From an uncultured Kouleothrix sp. (GTDB lineage Bacteria > Chloroflexota > Chloroflexia > Chloroflexales > Roseiflexaceae): a stretch of DNA of 7,299 nucleotides. The notes under the pieces are model-generated. The model had not been told where the DNA came from and ran no database searches. It was given only the letters and a program-made list of their open reading frames with translations. Position numbers and translations under genes: made by a program. The stretch covers positions 1-7,299 of the forward strand of contig CALLYN010001035.1 in the NCBI GenBank assembly GCA_937858455.1, written 5' to 3'. The stretch's first letter is position 1. Each line of letters opens with the position of its first letter. Below, piece by piece: positions 1 to 5,992 of the stretch.

Positions 1-30
1 GGGTGGCGGCCACATTCGTGGCCGCCACCC
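1..30. repeat. Perfect 13-bp inverted repeat (hairpin) at window edge
   Basis: Bases 1-13 are the exact reverse complement of bases 18-30, separated by the 4-base loop ATTC. The stem is very GC-rich and may continue to the left of the window, because the bases after position 30 (GCCAG) could extend it. It sits just beyond the terminator-like hairpin at 36-82 and, read on the minus strand, opens with the same GGGTGG. It has no T-run of its own on the right-hand side. It could be a dispersed palindromic repeat (REP-like), a second transcription stop, or the end of a mobile element; the sequence here cannot decide. Confidence 0.75.
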
Positions 31-35
31 GCCAG

Positions 36-82
36 AAAAAGTGGATATTTGGAGGGACGAAGTCCCTCCAAACCACCCTTTT
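36..82 (-). terminator. Intrinsic terminator downstream of the glycosyltransferase operon
   Basis: Bases 48-58 and 62-72 form a perfect 11-bp stem around a 3-base loop. Four more pairs (41-44 with 73-76) continue it past a 3-base bulge. Read on the minus strand the stem is followed by five T residues (positions 40 to 36), the layout of a rho-independent terminator, about 75 nt after the stop codon of the last glycosyltransferase gene. On the plus strand the same stem is followed by CCTTTT, so it may stop transcription in both directions. The role is inferred from structure and position. Confidence 0.75.
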
Positions 83-155
83 CAGACAGATTCTAAAGTG
101 TTTGGCGTCGTGCAGCGTTATGATAGCACACCTGGGTGCGGTGCGGCGGCCAGGG

Positions 156-1100
156 CTACAGCTCGCGCAGCAGCTGCCAGTAGACGCGCACGCGCCCGGC
201 GCGCAGCGGGCGCTTGTGGCCCAGCAGCCATTTGCCCGCCTCGGCCGCAAGCTCGGCGGCGTAGGCCGCGCGCAGGAACCAGCGCAGCAGCCCGGCGAAG
301 CGCGCGCCGTAGGCCATACGCGCCTCGCGGATGCGGCTGCGCTGAAAATTGAGGTAGCGCCGCGCCGGCGCCTGCTCGCTGCTCTTTCCCTCGTGGTGCA
401 CGATCGTTGCCGTGGGGAGGTAGACGATCCGCCGGCCGATGTCTGAGGGCAGCAGGCCAATCCGGCGCTGCCACTCGAGCTCTTCCGAATACATCTGGAA
501 GCCCGCGTCGAGCAGGCCGGCGCGCTCGACCGCCGCACGCCGCACCAGTAGCGCCGCGCCTACAAGCCAGTCGACGTCTTGCTCGCGGTCGTCGGGTGTG
601 TCGGCGCAGCGGTAGCGCCGCGCCCACGGGTTGGCTGGCCAGCGCTGCTCCAGCGGCGTGCTTTCCCAGAAGTACACGCCGCGCGTGGGGAAGCGCCGGC
701 GCGAAGGCTGCACGCTGCCGTCGGGGTACACCAGCCGCGGCCCCACCACAGCCACGTCGGGGTGCGCCTCGAGGTAGCGCACCAGCATGGGCAGCGCATC
801 GCCGCGCGACTCGGTGTCGGGGTTCAGCAGAAAGACGTAGTCGATCGCGGTGCTCAGCACGTGCCGCAGGGCCAGGTTGTTGCCGCCGGCGAAGCCCAGG
901 TTCGTGCCCGCCTCAATCAGCTCGACTTCGGGGTAGTCGGCGCGCAGCATGGCCGGCGTCCCGTCGGCCGAGGCGTTGTCGACCACGACGATGCGCGTGC
1001 CGATGCCCGAGCCAGCCAGCGAGGCGCGCGCGCTGTCGATCGCGCGGCGCAGCAGCTCGCGCGTATTCCACGAAACGATGATAATCGCGAGGGTTGGCAT
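156..1100 (-). CDS. GT2-family glycosyltransferase, WbbL/rhamnosyltransferase-like
   Basis: Encodes a 314-aa GT-A-fold glycosyltransferase of the COG1216 (WbbL-like) type, which transfers a sugar from an activated nucleotide donor onto a growing surface glycan or lipid-linked acceptor at the inner face of the cytoplasmic membrane. Visible family blocks in order: VSWNT (9-13), VVVDNASADG (38-47), NLGFAGGNN (67-75), LLNPDT carrying the metal-binding acidic motif (91-96), GPRLVYPDGSVQPS (120-133), DWLVGAALLVRR (177-188), YSEELEW (204-210) and HHEGKS (235-240). The usual E-[DE]-x-D catalytic block reads E-E-L-E here. No signal peptide is visible; the C-terminal part (260-314) is basic and amphipathic. 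The ATG at 1100 places the conserved beta strand right at the N-terminus; no clear ribosome site precedes it. It is last in a three-gene operon, 26 bp after the preceding stop. Donor and acceptor cannot be read from the sequence. Confidence 0.93.
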   Translation of the reverse strand: MPTLAIIIVSWNTRELLRRAIDSARASLAGSGIGTRIVVVDNASADGTPAMLRADYPEVELIEAGTNLGFAGGNNLALRHVLSTAIDYVFLLNPDTESRGDALPMLVRYLEAHPDVAVVGPRLVYPDGSVQPSRRRFPTRGVYFWESTPLEQRWPANPWARRYRCADTPDDREQDVDWLVGAALLVRRAAVERAGLLDAGFQMYSEELEWQRRIGLLPSDIGRRIVYLPTATIVHHEGKSSEQAPARRYLNFQRSRIREARMAYGARFAGLLRWFLRAAYAAELAAEAGKWLLGHKRPLRAGRVRVYWQLLREL

Positions 1101-1126
1101 GGCATTTCAGCCGCAGCCCGCCGGTG

Positions 1127-1888
1127 CTAGCGGGCCGCGCGCTCGAGCCCTTTCAGATGCGCGAACTTGACGATCTCGAAGTAGGCGAGCGTTGCACATA
1201 GCAGCAGCCCGATCGGGCCATCGCGCCAGCCGCCCAGCCTCGCGAAGCGCCGCACGAACTCGCGCGCCGGCGCGCCGGCAAAGTTGCGCCAGCGTGCGCG
1301 GCGGCCGGCGCGAAACAGCATCTGCGCTTCCTGAAGTGCGTAGGCGCGCTGCTTCTGCCACAGCTCGCTCAGCTGCTCGATATTCAGGTGCAGCAGGTGG
1401 CCGCCCAAGTAGGCCGTAGGGCCGCTGACCTCGGCGAACTCGTGCACGAGCCGGCTGGTGTCGTAGTGCGCCGCGTCGCGGCGCAGCAGCCGCAGCTGGT
1501 GATCGGGGTACCAGCCGCCACCGCGCAGCACCTGCCCGAAGAACTGATTGTAGCGCGGGATCCAGTAGCCGGCGATTGCCGATTGCCCGTCGCGCGCCAC
1601 AACCTGCGCGATCTCGGCGCGCAGCTCGGGCGTCACGCGCTCGTCGGCGTCGAGGAACAGCACCCACTCGCCGGCGCACAGCCCGAGCGCGCGATTATGC
1701 TGGGCCGCGAAGCCGCGCCAGGGCTCGGCGAGCACACGCGCGCCGCGCTGCTGAGCGATCGCGGCCGTCTCGTCGCTCGTGCGGTCGTCGAGCAGCACCA
1801 GCACCTCGCCGGCCAGCCCGGCCACGCTATCGATCGCCGCGCCGATGTAGCGGGCCTCGTCTTTGGCGATAATCGCGACGCTAAGCAT
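1127..1888 (-). CDS. GT2-family glycosyltransferase, WaaE/KdtX-like
   Basis: Encodes a 253-aa glycosyltransferase resembling the WaaE/KdtX-type GT2 subfamily, known in Gram-negatives for adding glucose to the lipopolysaccharide core, but widespread in glycan loci of other phyla. Blocks: MLSVAIIAKDEARYI at the N-terminus, VLLDDRTSDET (31-41), LFLDADERVT with the metal-binding acidic residues (77-86), GGGWYPDHQLRLLRRD (123-138), LVHEF (147-151), HLNIEQLSELWQKQRAYAL (167-185), and the C-terminal block WRDGPIGLLL...FEIVKF (221-242), which this subfamily conserves. I chose the ATG at 1888 because it puts the first conserved strand at residue 2. A GTG at 1981 would add 31 residues and overlap the upstream gene by 31 bp. 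It lies 62 bp after one GT gene and 26 bp before another, same strand, so co-transcription is likely. The transferred sugar is unknown. Confidence 0.92.
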   Translation of the reverse strand: MLSVAIIAKDEARYIGAAIDSVAGLAGEVLVLLDDRTSDETAAIAQQRGARVLAEPWRGFAAQHNRALGLCAGEWVLFLDADERVTPELRAEIAQVVARDGQSAIAGYWIPRYNQFFGQVLRGGGWYPDHQLRLLRRDAAHYDTSRLVHEFAEVSGPTAYLGGHLLHLNIEQLSELWQKQRAYALQEAQMLFRAGRRARWRNFAGAPAREFVRRFARLGGWRDGPIGLLLCATLAYFEIVKFAHLKGLERAAR

Positions 1889-1912
1889 AGGCGTTGTGAA
1901 TTCCGAATGCCC

Positions 1913-1951
1913 AGCCCTGAGCACATAGCCCGAAGCCAGGCAGGCAGGGCT
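1913..1951 (-). other. Inverted repeat in the gap between two glycosyltransferase genes
   Basis: AGCCCTG at 1913-1919 is the reverse complement of CAGGGCT at 1945-1951, giving a 7-bp stem with a 25-base loop. It fills most of the 62-bp intercistronic gap and ends on the last base of the upstream stop codon. No T-run follows, so it is not a standard terminator. It might stabilise or partly separate the message, or be chance in GC-rich DNA. Confidence 0.3.
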
Positions 1952-2904
1952 TACAGCTGCGAGATTCTGCCGTAGGCCCACAGCCGGGCGCGCAGATCGT
2001 CGGCGGCCATGCGCCCGCGCGCGAACTCACGCCAGGCGCGCAGCGCGGCGCGCAGCATCCCTGCCCGCACGATCCAGGTGTGGCCGCGCACGAAGCCGCG
2101 CGAGTAGTGCTTGCGGAAGAAGCGCATCCGGCTGCTGTACAGCGCGATCTGCATTTTTGAGCGGAACTGGCTGGTAGACGCGCCGCCGACGTGGGTCACC
2201 TGCGCGCGCGGCTCTTGCCAGATCGACCAGCCGGCCGCGCGCACGCGGTAGCACCAGTCGACCTCTTCGGCATACATAAAGAATTGCTCGTCAAGCAGGC
2301 CTACCTGATCGAGCACGGCGCGGCGCGTGAGCATGCAGGCGCCCAGCGGGTGGTCGATCGGGAAAGGCGCGCTGGCCGATCGCTCGTGCGGGTAGCGGCC
2401 GTGCCACCACGAGTTGTACAGCCGGCCTGGCAGCACCTCGCCGGGTGGGAACAGGTCGAGCGCGGTCATCATGAGCGTTGGGAAGCGAAATGCCGCTGCC
2501 TGCAGGCTGCCGTCGGGGTTGAGCAGCCGCGGCCCGACCACGCCAACCCGCGGGTGCGCGGCCAGAAACGCCGCCAGCGCCTCGATCGCCCCTTGATGCA
2601 CAACAGTATCGGGATTAAGCAGCAGGCAGTAGTCGTGGGCTGGCTGGCTGCCGGCCGCTGGCTGCTCGAAGCCGAGCGCCCGCAGGCCCACGTTTGTTCC
2701 TGCGGCAAAGCCCAGGTTGCGATCGAGCGCGATCAGCTCAACGTCGGGAAAGCGCGCGCGCACCATGGCCGCGCTGCCGTCGTGCGAGGCATTGTCGGCC
2801 ACTACCACGCGCAGAGGCAGCTCGCAGCCGCGCAGCGACTCAAGGCAGCCGCGCAGCAGCTCGCGAGTGTTGAATGAGACGATTACAACGCCAATTGAGG
2901 TCAT
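1951..2904 (-). CDS. GT2-family glycosyltransferase, WbbL/rhamnosyltransferase-like (first gene of GT operon)
   Basis: Encodes a 317-aa GT2 enzyme of the WbbL-like class, expected to add a sugar (rhamnose in the best-known members) to a surface polysaccharide precursor. Blocks: VSFNTREL (9-16), VVVADNASHDGS (33-44), NLGFAAGTN (63-71), LLLNPDT (94-100), VGPRLLNPDGSLQ (123-135), PLGACMLTRR (186-195), GLLDEQFFMYAEEVDWCYR (202-220) with the E-E-x-D catalytic block intact, and THVGGAST (237-244). It is a paralogue of the 156-1100 gene. Compared with it, the stretch between NLGF and NPDT is 8 residues longer and includes a low-complexity piece (about 80-90: EQPAAGSQPAH). I chose the ATG at 2904 because the family fold starts at residue 3; a TTG at 2943 would add 13 unlike residues and lies inside a promoter-like sequence. 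It leads the three-gene GT operon. Confidence 0.93.
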   Translation of the reverse strand: MTSIGVVIVSFNTRELLRGCLESLRGCELPLRVVVADNASHDGSAAMVRARFPDVELIALDRNLGFAAGTNVGLRALGFEQPAAGSQPAHDYCLLLNPDTVVHQGAIEALAAFLAAHPRVGVVGPRLLNPDGSLQAAAFRFPTLMMTALDLFPPGEVLPGRLYNSWWHGRYPHERSASAPFPIDHPLGACMLTRRAVLDQVGLLDEQFFMYAEEVDWCYRVRAAGWSIWQEPRAQVTHVGGASTSQFRSKMQIALYSSRMRFFRKHYSRGFVRGHTWIVRAGMLRAALRAWREFARGRMAADDLRARLWAYGRISQL

Positions 2905-2914
2905 AACGCGGCGT

Positions 2915-2943
2915 AGTGTAGCAGGGGTTGTGAGGATGCGCAA
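2915..2943 (-). promoter_or_regulatory. Candidate sigma70-type promoter for the GT operon
   Basis: On the minus strand TTGCGC (2943-2938) and TACACT (2920-2915) are 17 bp apart. The second hexamer is preceded by TGC, the extended -10 pattern. Ten bases separate the -10 from the ATG at 2904, so transcription would begin within about 0-4 nt of the start codon. No Shine-Dalgarno sequence is present, consistent with a leaderless or nearly leaderless message. The -35 matches consensus only half, so the assignment rests mainly on spacing and the extended -10. Confidence 0.45.
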
Positions 2944-3061
2944 GCGCGCACAGCACCGTGGCGTAGTCGCAAGCGGTGCGCCTTGGCGTTAGCCTGGCAC
3001 GCTTTGTGCACTGGTGCCTACTGGGGAGGAAATGGTTGCTCTGCACGATGAAAGCAAGCGT

Positions 3062-3067
3062 GGGAGG
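3062..3067 (+). promoter_or_regulatory. Shine-Dalgarno site fixing the start at 3073
   Basis: GGGAGG lies 5 nt before the ATG at 3073 and is one of the best ribosome sites in the window. It supports this ATG. A second similar stretch, GGGGAGG at 3023-3029, stands 2 nt before an ATG at 3032 that opens only a 17-codon frame. No convincing promoter could be picked out in the 168-bp divergent gap (2905-3072). Confidence 0.7.
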
Positions 3068-3072
3068 CAATC

Positions 3073-3696
3073 ATGCAGGCGATGATATTCGTTCGGCCGA
3101 GCGGTGCCGATGGCGTTGGCCACGTTGGCTGGGGGATCGACTGCGGCGACGGCACGTTCCATGTCGGTTCGATCGAGAATCCACACCACTGGCTGCGCTC
3201 CGGGCCGCGCACGATGGGCTTCTGGCAGGTGCGAACCGCCGACCCGTATTCGCCAATGCTCGCGCGGCGCTACACTACATTGAAGTGCCTGGAAGTACCG
3301 CTGGCCAACCCGTCCGGCGCTCTTCGCGTCGTTGCATGGCTCAGCACACGCCCCTACGATATTGTGTTGCACAACTGCATGAACGCAACCTATGATGTGC
3401 TGCGGGCCTATGGGGTCGCGAGCCTGCCGCTGCCATTCCGTCACTGGGAGCCAAACGGCTGGTTTCACGCTGTGCACGCGCCTGCGCGGCCCCTTGGCGT
3501 GCCACCGGCGCAGGCGACACTCGCGTGCATCGATATGCCCTGGAACGCTACGCCCGAAGCGCCTGCCTGGCGTGTTCGTAGCACAGCTGAGCATCGCGCT
3601 TTTCAGCAGGCGCTTGCCGCCAGCGAGGGCGCCCAGGCTCAGCGGAGCTTGTCGGCGATAATTCGGGATTTTGTTCACACTCTTGTAGGTGGCTGA
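3073..3696 (+). CDS. Uncharacterised protein, possible permuted papain-fold (LRAT/NlpC-P60-like) enzyme
   Basis: 207-aa protein that I do not recognise as a named family. It has no signal peptide or membrane segment and is probably cytoplasmic. Two motifs stand out. GHVGWGIDCGDGTFHVG (16-32) resembles the H-x-G-I-Y-x-G-D-G-x-x-x-H block of LRAT-like and other circularly permuted papain-fold proteins, giving His17 and His30. DIVLHNCMNATYDVLRAYGV (96-115) resembles their N-C-x-H-F...R-Y-G block, giving Asn101-Cys102 as candidate nucleophile region. The order His, His, Cys and the spacing of about 85 residues from His17 to Cys102 fit that fold; members are acyltransferases, thiol hydrolases or peptidases. 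The second half (about 120-207) is Pro/Ala-rich, with a helical tail and no motif I recognise. It runs divergently from the GT operon and is 47 bp before a lipid kinase gene on the same strand, so a lipid-related role is possible. The gene is well supported; the function is inference. Confidence 0.85.
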   Translation: MQAMIFVRPSGADGVGHVGWGIDCGDGTFHVGSIENPHHWLRSGPRTMGFWQVRTADPYSPMLARRYTTLKCLEVPLANPSGALRVVAWLSTRPYDIVLHNCMNATYDVLRAYGVASLPLPFRHWEPNGWFHAVHAPARPLGVPPAQATLACIDMPWNATPEAPAWRVRSTAEHRAFQQALAASEGAQAQRSLSAIIRDFVHTLVGG

Positions 3697-3743
3697 TACA
3701 GACACACATATACGCGCTGCCCGGCGTGAAGAAATGAGCGATT

Positions 3744-4898
3744 ATGGCAAAGGCCAAGCAGTCCCGCAAGCGCGCCGACCTCCGGCGTAAACATGCCAAG
3801 CAGCTGAAGAAGCTGGCGAAGGCCCAGGCGCGGCTAGCAAACGCTAGTCGCAAGCTTCAGGAGCTCGACGCGGCGCTGGCGCGGCGTGCGCAGCTCGATC
3901 ATGCTACGCGCGATCAGTCTGCCGCTGGCGATATACCGCTGCGCCAGGCGCTGCTGATCTTCAACCCGCGCGCCAAGGGCGTGCAAAAACTCGGAAACAG
4001 CCTCGATCGCATTCTTGGCTGCTTGCACACCTATGGTATCTCCGCCACAGTAGGAATAAAGACATCGGGGAAGGCGGCGCGCGCATTCGCCCGCCAGGCG
4101 GTTGAGCAGCGCTACGATCTGCTGATCGTCGCAGCTGGCGATGGCACGATCGAGGATGTGGCCGGCGAGCTTGTGGGCAGCGATACTGCGCTTGGCATTC
4201 TGCCGCTTGGCACCATGAACAACATCGCGCGCTCGCTTGGCGTGCCGCTTGAGCTTGAGCCTGCCTGCGCGCTGCTCGGCGTCGGCGCCACGCGCCGCGT
4301 CGACCTGGGCCGGGTGCGCGCGCCAGGCTCGCCCGACGATGCTTTTTTTCTTGAAAGTGCGGGTGTTGGCCTGAGCGCGCTGGCCGTGCCGCTAGGGCAA
4401 GATGGCGAGAAGGGCTACTGGGGTAGGCTGGTGCGGCATCTCGGTGCAGCGCTGGTCCATCAGGCCGCCGACGTAGATGTGACATGCGACGACGGCGCGC
4501 CAGTGCTTGTTCACACCCAGGTAATCACGGTTTCAAATGCGCCGCTGTTTGGTAAGAACATGCTGATCCAGCCCGACGCCCGGATGGACGATGGTTTGCT
4601 CGACGTTGCGCTGTACGACGGTATGAGTAAGCGCGAGCTCGAGCAGCATTTTGTGGCGATTGCCGACAGCCGGCGCGTCTTCGACGCACGTGTCGGCCAT
4701 TGGCGCGCCCGGCGTGTGCGTATTACCAGCGCGCTGCCCCTGCCAGCCAACGCCGATCTGAAGGTGCTGGAAGAGCGCCCAGCATGGGAGTTCGAGGTGC
4801 TACCTGGCGCGCTGACCGTCGCGGTAGGCCAGGGTATGGCCCTGGCAGTGCCGCTAGGCCTACCCGAGCAGGCCCAGCCCGCGCTGGCTTCCAGCTAG
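3744..4898 (+). CDS. Diacylglycerol kinase-family lipid kinase with basic N-terminal extension
   Basis: 384-aa protein of the DAGK catalytic-domain family (DgkB/YegS/sphingosine-kinase fold), which phosphorylates diacylglycerol or related lipids with ATP at the membrane. The catalytic domain begins near residue 67: LIFNPRAKG (71-79), the nucleotide-binding AAGDGTIEDVAGEL (130-143; usual form GGDGT), LGILPLGTMNNIARSLGVP (150-168), FFLESAGVGLSAL (201-213) and SNAPLFGKNM...DARMDDGLLDVALYDG (264-293). The C-terminal strand EFEVLPGALTVAV (349-361) is family-like, but the D-G-E normally just before it appears as D-L-K (338-340). Residues 1-55 are an addition to the usual ~300-aa length: 15 Lys/Arg in the first 37 residues, then a heptad-like helix, probably a coiled coil or membrane- or nucleic-acid-binding tail. 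Start ATG at 3744 has only a weak purine-rich stretch upstream. It converges on the phosphoesterase gene with 21 bp between stops. Substrate is not deducible. Confidence 0.92.
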   Translation: MAKAKQSRKRADLRRKHAKQLKKLAKAQARLANASRKLQELDAALARRAQLDHATRDQSAAGDIPLRQALLIFNPRAKGVQKLGNSLDRILGCLHTYGISATVGIKTSGKAARAFARQAVEQRYDLLIVAAGDGTIEDVAGELVGSDTALGILPLGTMNNIARSLGVPLELEPACALLGVGATRRVDLGRVRAPGSPDDAFFLESAGVGLSALAVPLGQDGEKGYWGRLVRHLGAALVHQAADVDVTCDDGAPVLVHTQVITVSNAPLFGKNMLIQPDARMDDGLLDVALYDGMSKRELEQHFVAIADSRRVFDARVGHWRARRVRITSALPLPANADLKVLEERPAWEFEVLPGALTVAVGQGMALAVPLGLPEQAQPALASS

Positions 4899-4919
4899 CC
4901 GCGCCTGCCCATCGCGCTG

Positions 4920-5963
4920 CTACCGCGTGGCCGCAGGCAGCATGAAGCGGTCGCGCTCCTGGCCGCCCTGGTCGTACACCACAATGTCGATCGCGTCGGC
5001 GCCGACCTCGCCGACGAGGTAGTGGTAGAACTCGCCGCCGAACCCACTATAGACGAACGAGCCGCTGGTGCCGGCAATGATCTGCTGCACGCCGTCGATC
5101 GCCCGGCGGTTGTACAGGTGCTCGTGGCCGGCGAAGTAGGCCGTGGCGTGGTAGTCGCGCAGCAGCTTCCAGAAGCGGTCGCGCGCCTGCGGGTAGGCGT
5201 CGAGCGACGAGCCGGCATGCGGCCCGACAGGAAAGGCTGGGTCGTGGCTGAATACGATCGTGAAACGATTTGGGTTGTCGCGCAGCTCTGCCTCCAGCCA
5301 GCCGAGCTGTGCGTCGTCGAGCAGGTGCATGGCCTCAAAGCGCTCGGAGTCGAGAGAGATAAAGCGCACGCCGCCGTAGTCGAGCGCGTAGGCGCGCCGA
5401 TCGAGGCCGGGGGGGCCATTCGACGGCAGCTCGGAGAAGGCTTCGGCAAACAGGTCAGTGGCCCAGCTGTGGCCCTGTACGTCGTGGTTGCCGGGTGTTG
5501 GCAGCAGCCAGGGCGCGCCGCGCTCGGGGTTCGCGCCAAGCGGAGCCACTGCCTCGCGCCAGCTCTGCCATTGCTGGCGTACCTGCTCGCGCGTGTCCAT
5601 GGCGTAGATCAGGTCGCCCAGCGCCAGCACAATCGCCGGCTGGGCCTGCGCGGCGCGCTCGACGATCTGGTATGTCACGTCGGGCGGCTTCAGCCCCTCG
5701 GTGCGCGTGTCGCCCAGCACCACAAAGCGCCAGCGCTGTGGTGGCGTGGGCGTGGCGGGCGGCGCGGTTGGCGCTGGTGTAGGCGTGGCGGGCGGCGCAG
5801 TTGGCTGTGGCGTGGGCGCGGCAGGCGGCGCAGTTGCCAGCGTTATCAGGGCTGTCGGCAGCTGGCTGTTGGCGGCTGGCTGCGCTGTAGAAGCGGCGCA
5901 TGCCGTCAGTAGCAGCCCCAGCAGCCAGGCGAGCCGCGCGCCCAGAGCGATCGGTCTGCGCAT
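4920..5963 (-). CDS. Secreted lipoprotein metallophosphoesterase (calcineurin-like)
   Basis: 347-aa calcineurin-like phosphoesterase anchored outside the cytoplasmic membrane. An Arg-rich start and hydrophobic segment (11-19) lead to a lipobox L-T-A-C with Cys22 as the lipidation site. A Pro/Thr/Ala linker built of 11-residue repeats (about 41-75) follows, then the catalytic domain: LGDTR (83-87), ALGDLIY (114-120), PGNHD (157-161), SHDP with His240, and GHEH (279-282). These are the metal-binding blocks of the family; the first has Arg instead of His, as in purple-acid-phosphatase-like members. The substrate could be a phosphate monoester, nucleotide or phospholipid. I prefer the ATG at 5963 (GGAG 9 nt upstream, compact signal peptide). 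An ATG at 5993 adds MPRRRLEKRR and overlaps the upstream stop as TGATG, so coupled translation from there is possible. It is the last gene of a methyltransferase-DUF402-phosphoesterase set. No clear terminator follows. Confidence 0.93.
   Translation of the reverse strand: MRRPIALGARLAWLLGLLLTACAASTAQPAANSQLPTALITLATAPPAAPTPQPTAPPATPTPAPTAPPATPTPPQRWRFVVLGDTRTEGLKPPDVTYQIVERAAQAQPAIVLALGDLIYAMDTREQVRQQWQSWREAVAPLGANPERGAPWLLPTPGNHDVQGHSWATDLFAEAFSELPSNGPPGLDRRAYALDYGGVRFISLDSERFEAMHLLDDAQLGWLEAELRDNPNRFTIVFSHDPAFPVGPHAGSSLDAYPQARDRFWKLLRDYHATAYFAGHEHLYNRRAIDGVQQIIAGTSGSFVYSGFGGEFYHYLVGEVGADAIDIVVYDQGGQERDRFMLPAATR
5743..5841 (-). repeat. Three imperfect 33-bp tandem repeats encoding the lipoprotein linker
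   Basis: Units at 5743-5775, 5776-5808 and 5809-5841 are nearly identical and in frame, each giving an 11-residue Pro/Thr/Ala unit such as PTPAPTAPPAT. They separate the lipidated N-terminus from the phosphoesterase domain. Such arrays can gain or lose units by slippage and would change only the tether length. Confidence 0.85.
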
Positions 5964-5972
5964 GCGTCGTTT

Positions 5973-5976
5973 CTCC
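5973..5976 (-). promoter_or_regulatory. Shine-Dalgarno-like GGAG supporting the 5963 start
   Basis: GGAG on the minus strand lies 9 nt before the ATG at 5963. The rival ATG at 5993 has no such site and would depend on translational coupling through its TGATG overlap with the DUF402 stop codon. Confidence 0.45.
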
Positions 5977-5992
5977 AGGCGCCGCCGAGGCA

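Noticed and set aside
407..1081. Long open frame on the plus strand across the first glycosyltransferase
   Set aside because: The product is almost all Arg/Ala/Pro/Gly with no motif; the opposite strand holds all GT2 blocks in order.
1574..1587. Tandem heptamer GATTGCC x2 inside the WaaE-like gene
   Set aside because: Only two short copies, in frame with coding sequence (Gly-Gln-Ser-Ala-Ile-Ala); chance or minor slippage explains it.
2953..2979. Inverted repeat GCACCG/CGGTGC in the divergent intergenic region as an operator
   Set aside because: Six-base arms with a 15-base loop are expected by chance in this composition, and nothing links them to a regulator.
3671..3714. Separate promoter for the lipid kinase gene (TTGTTC with GATACA, or TTGTAG with TATACG)
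   Set aside because: Each pair has poor hexamer matches or wrong spacing (18 bp with a 3/6 -10, or 20 bp); co-transcription with the preceding gene is simpler.
4883..4895. GCTGG-CTT-CCAGC hairpin as terminator for the lipid kinase gene
   Set aside because: The stem is only 5 bp, lies inside the coding end, and has no T-run on either strand.
5022..5912. Long open frame (296 codons) on the plus strand
   Set aside because: It lies antisense to the phosphoesterase gene, has no recognisable domain, and its composition is that of a shadow frame in GC-rich DNA.
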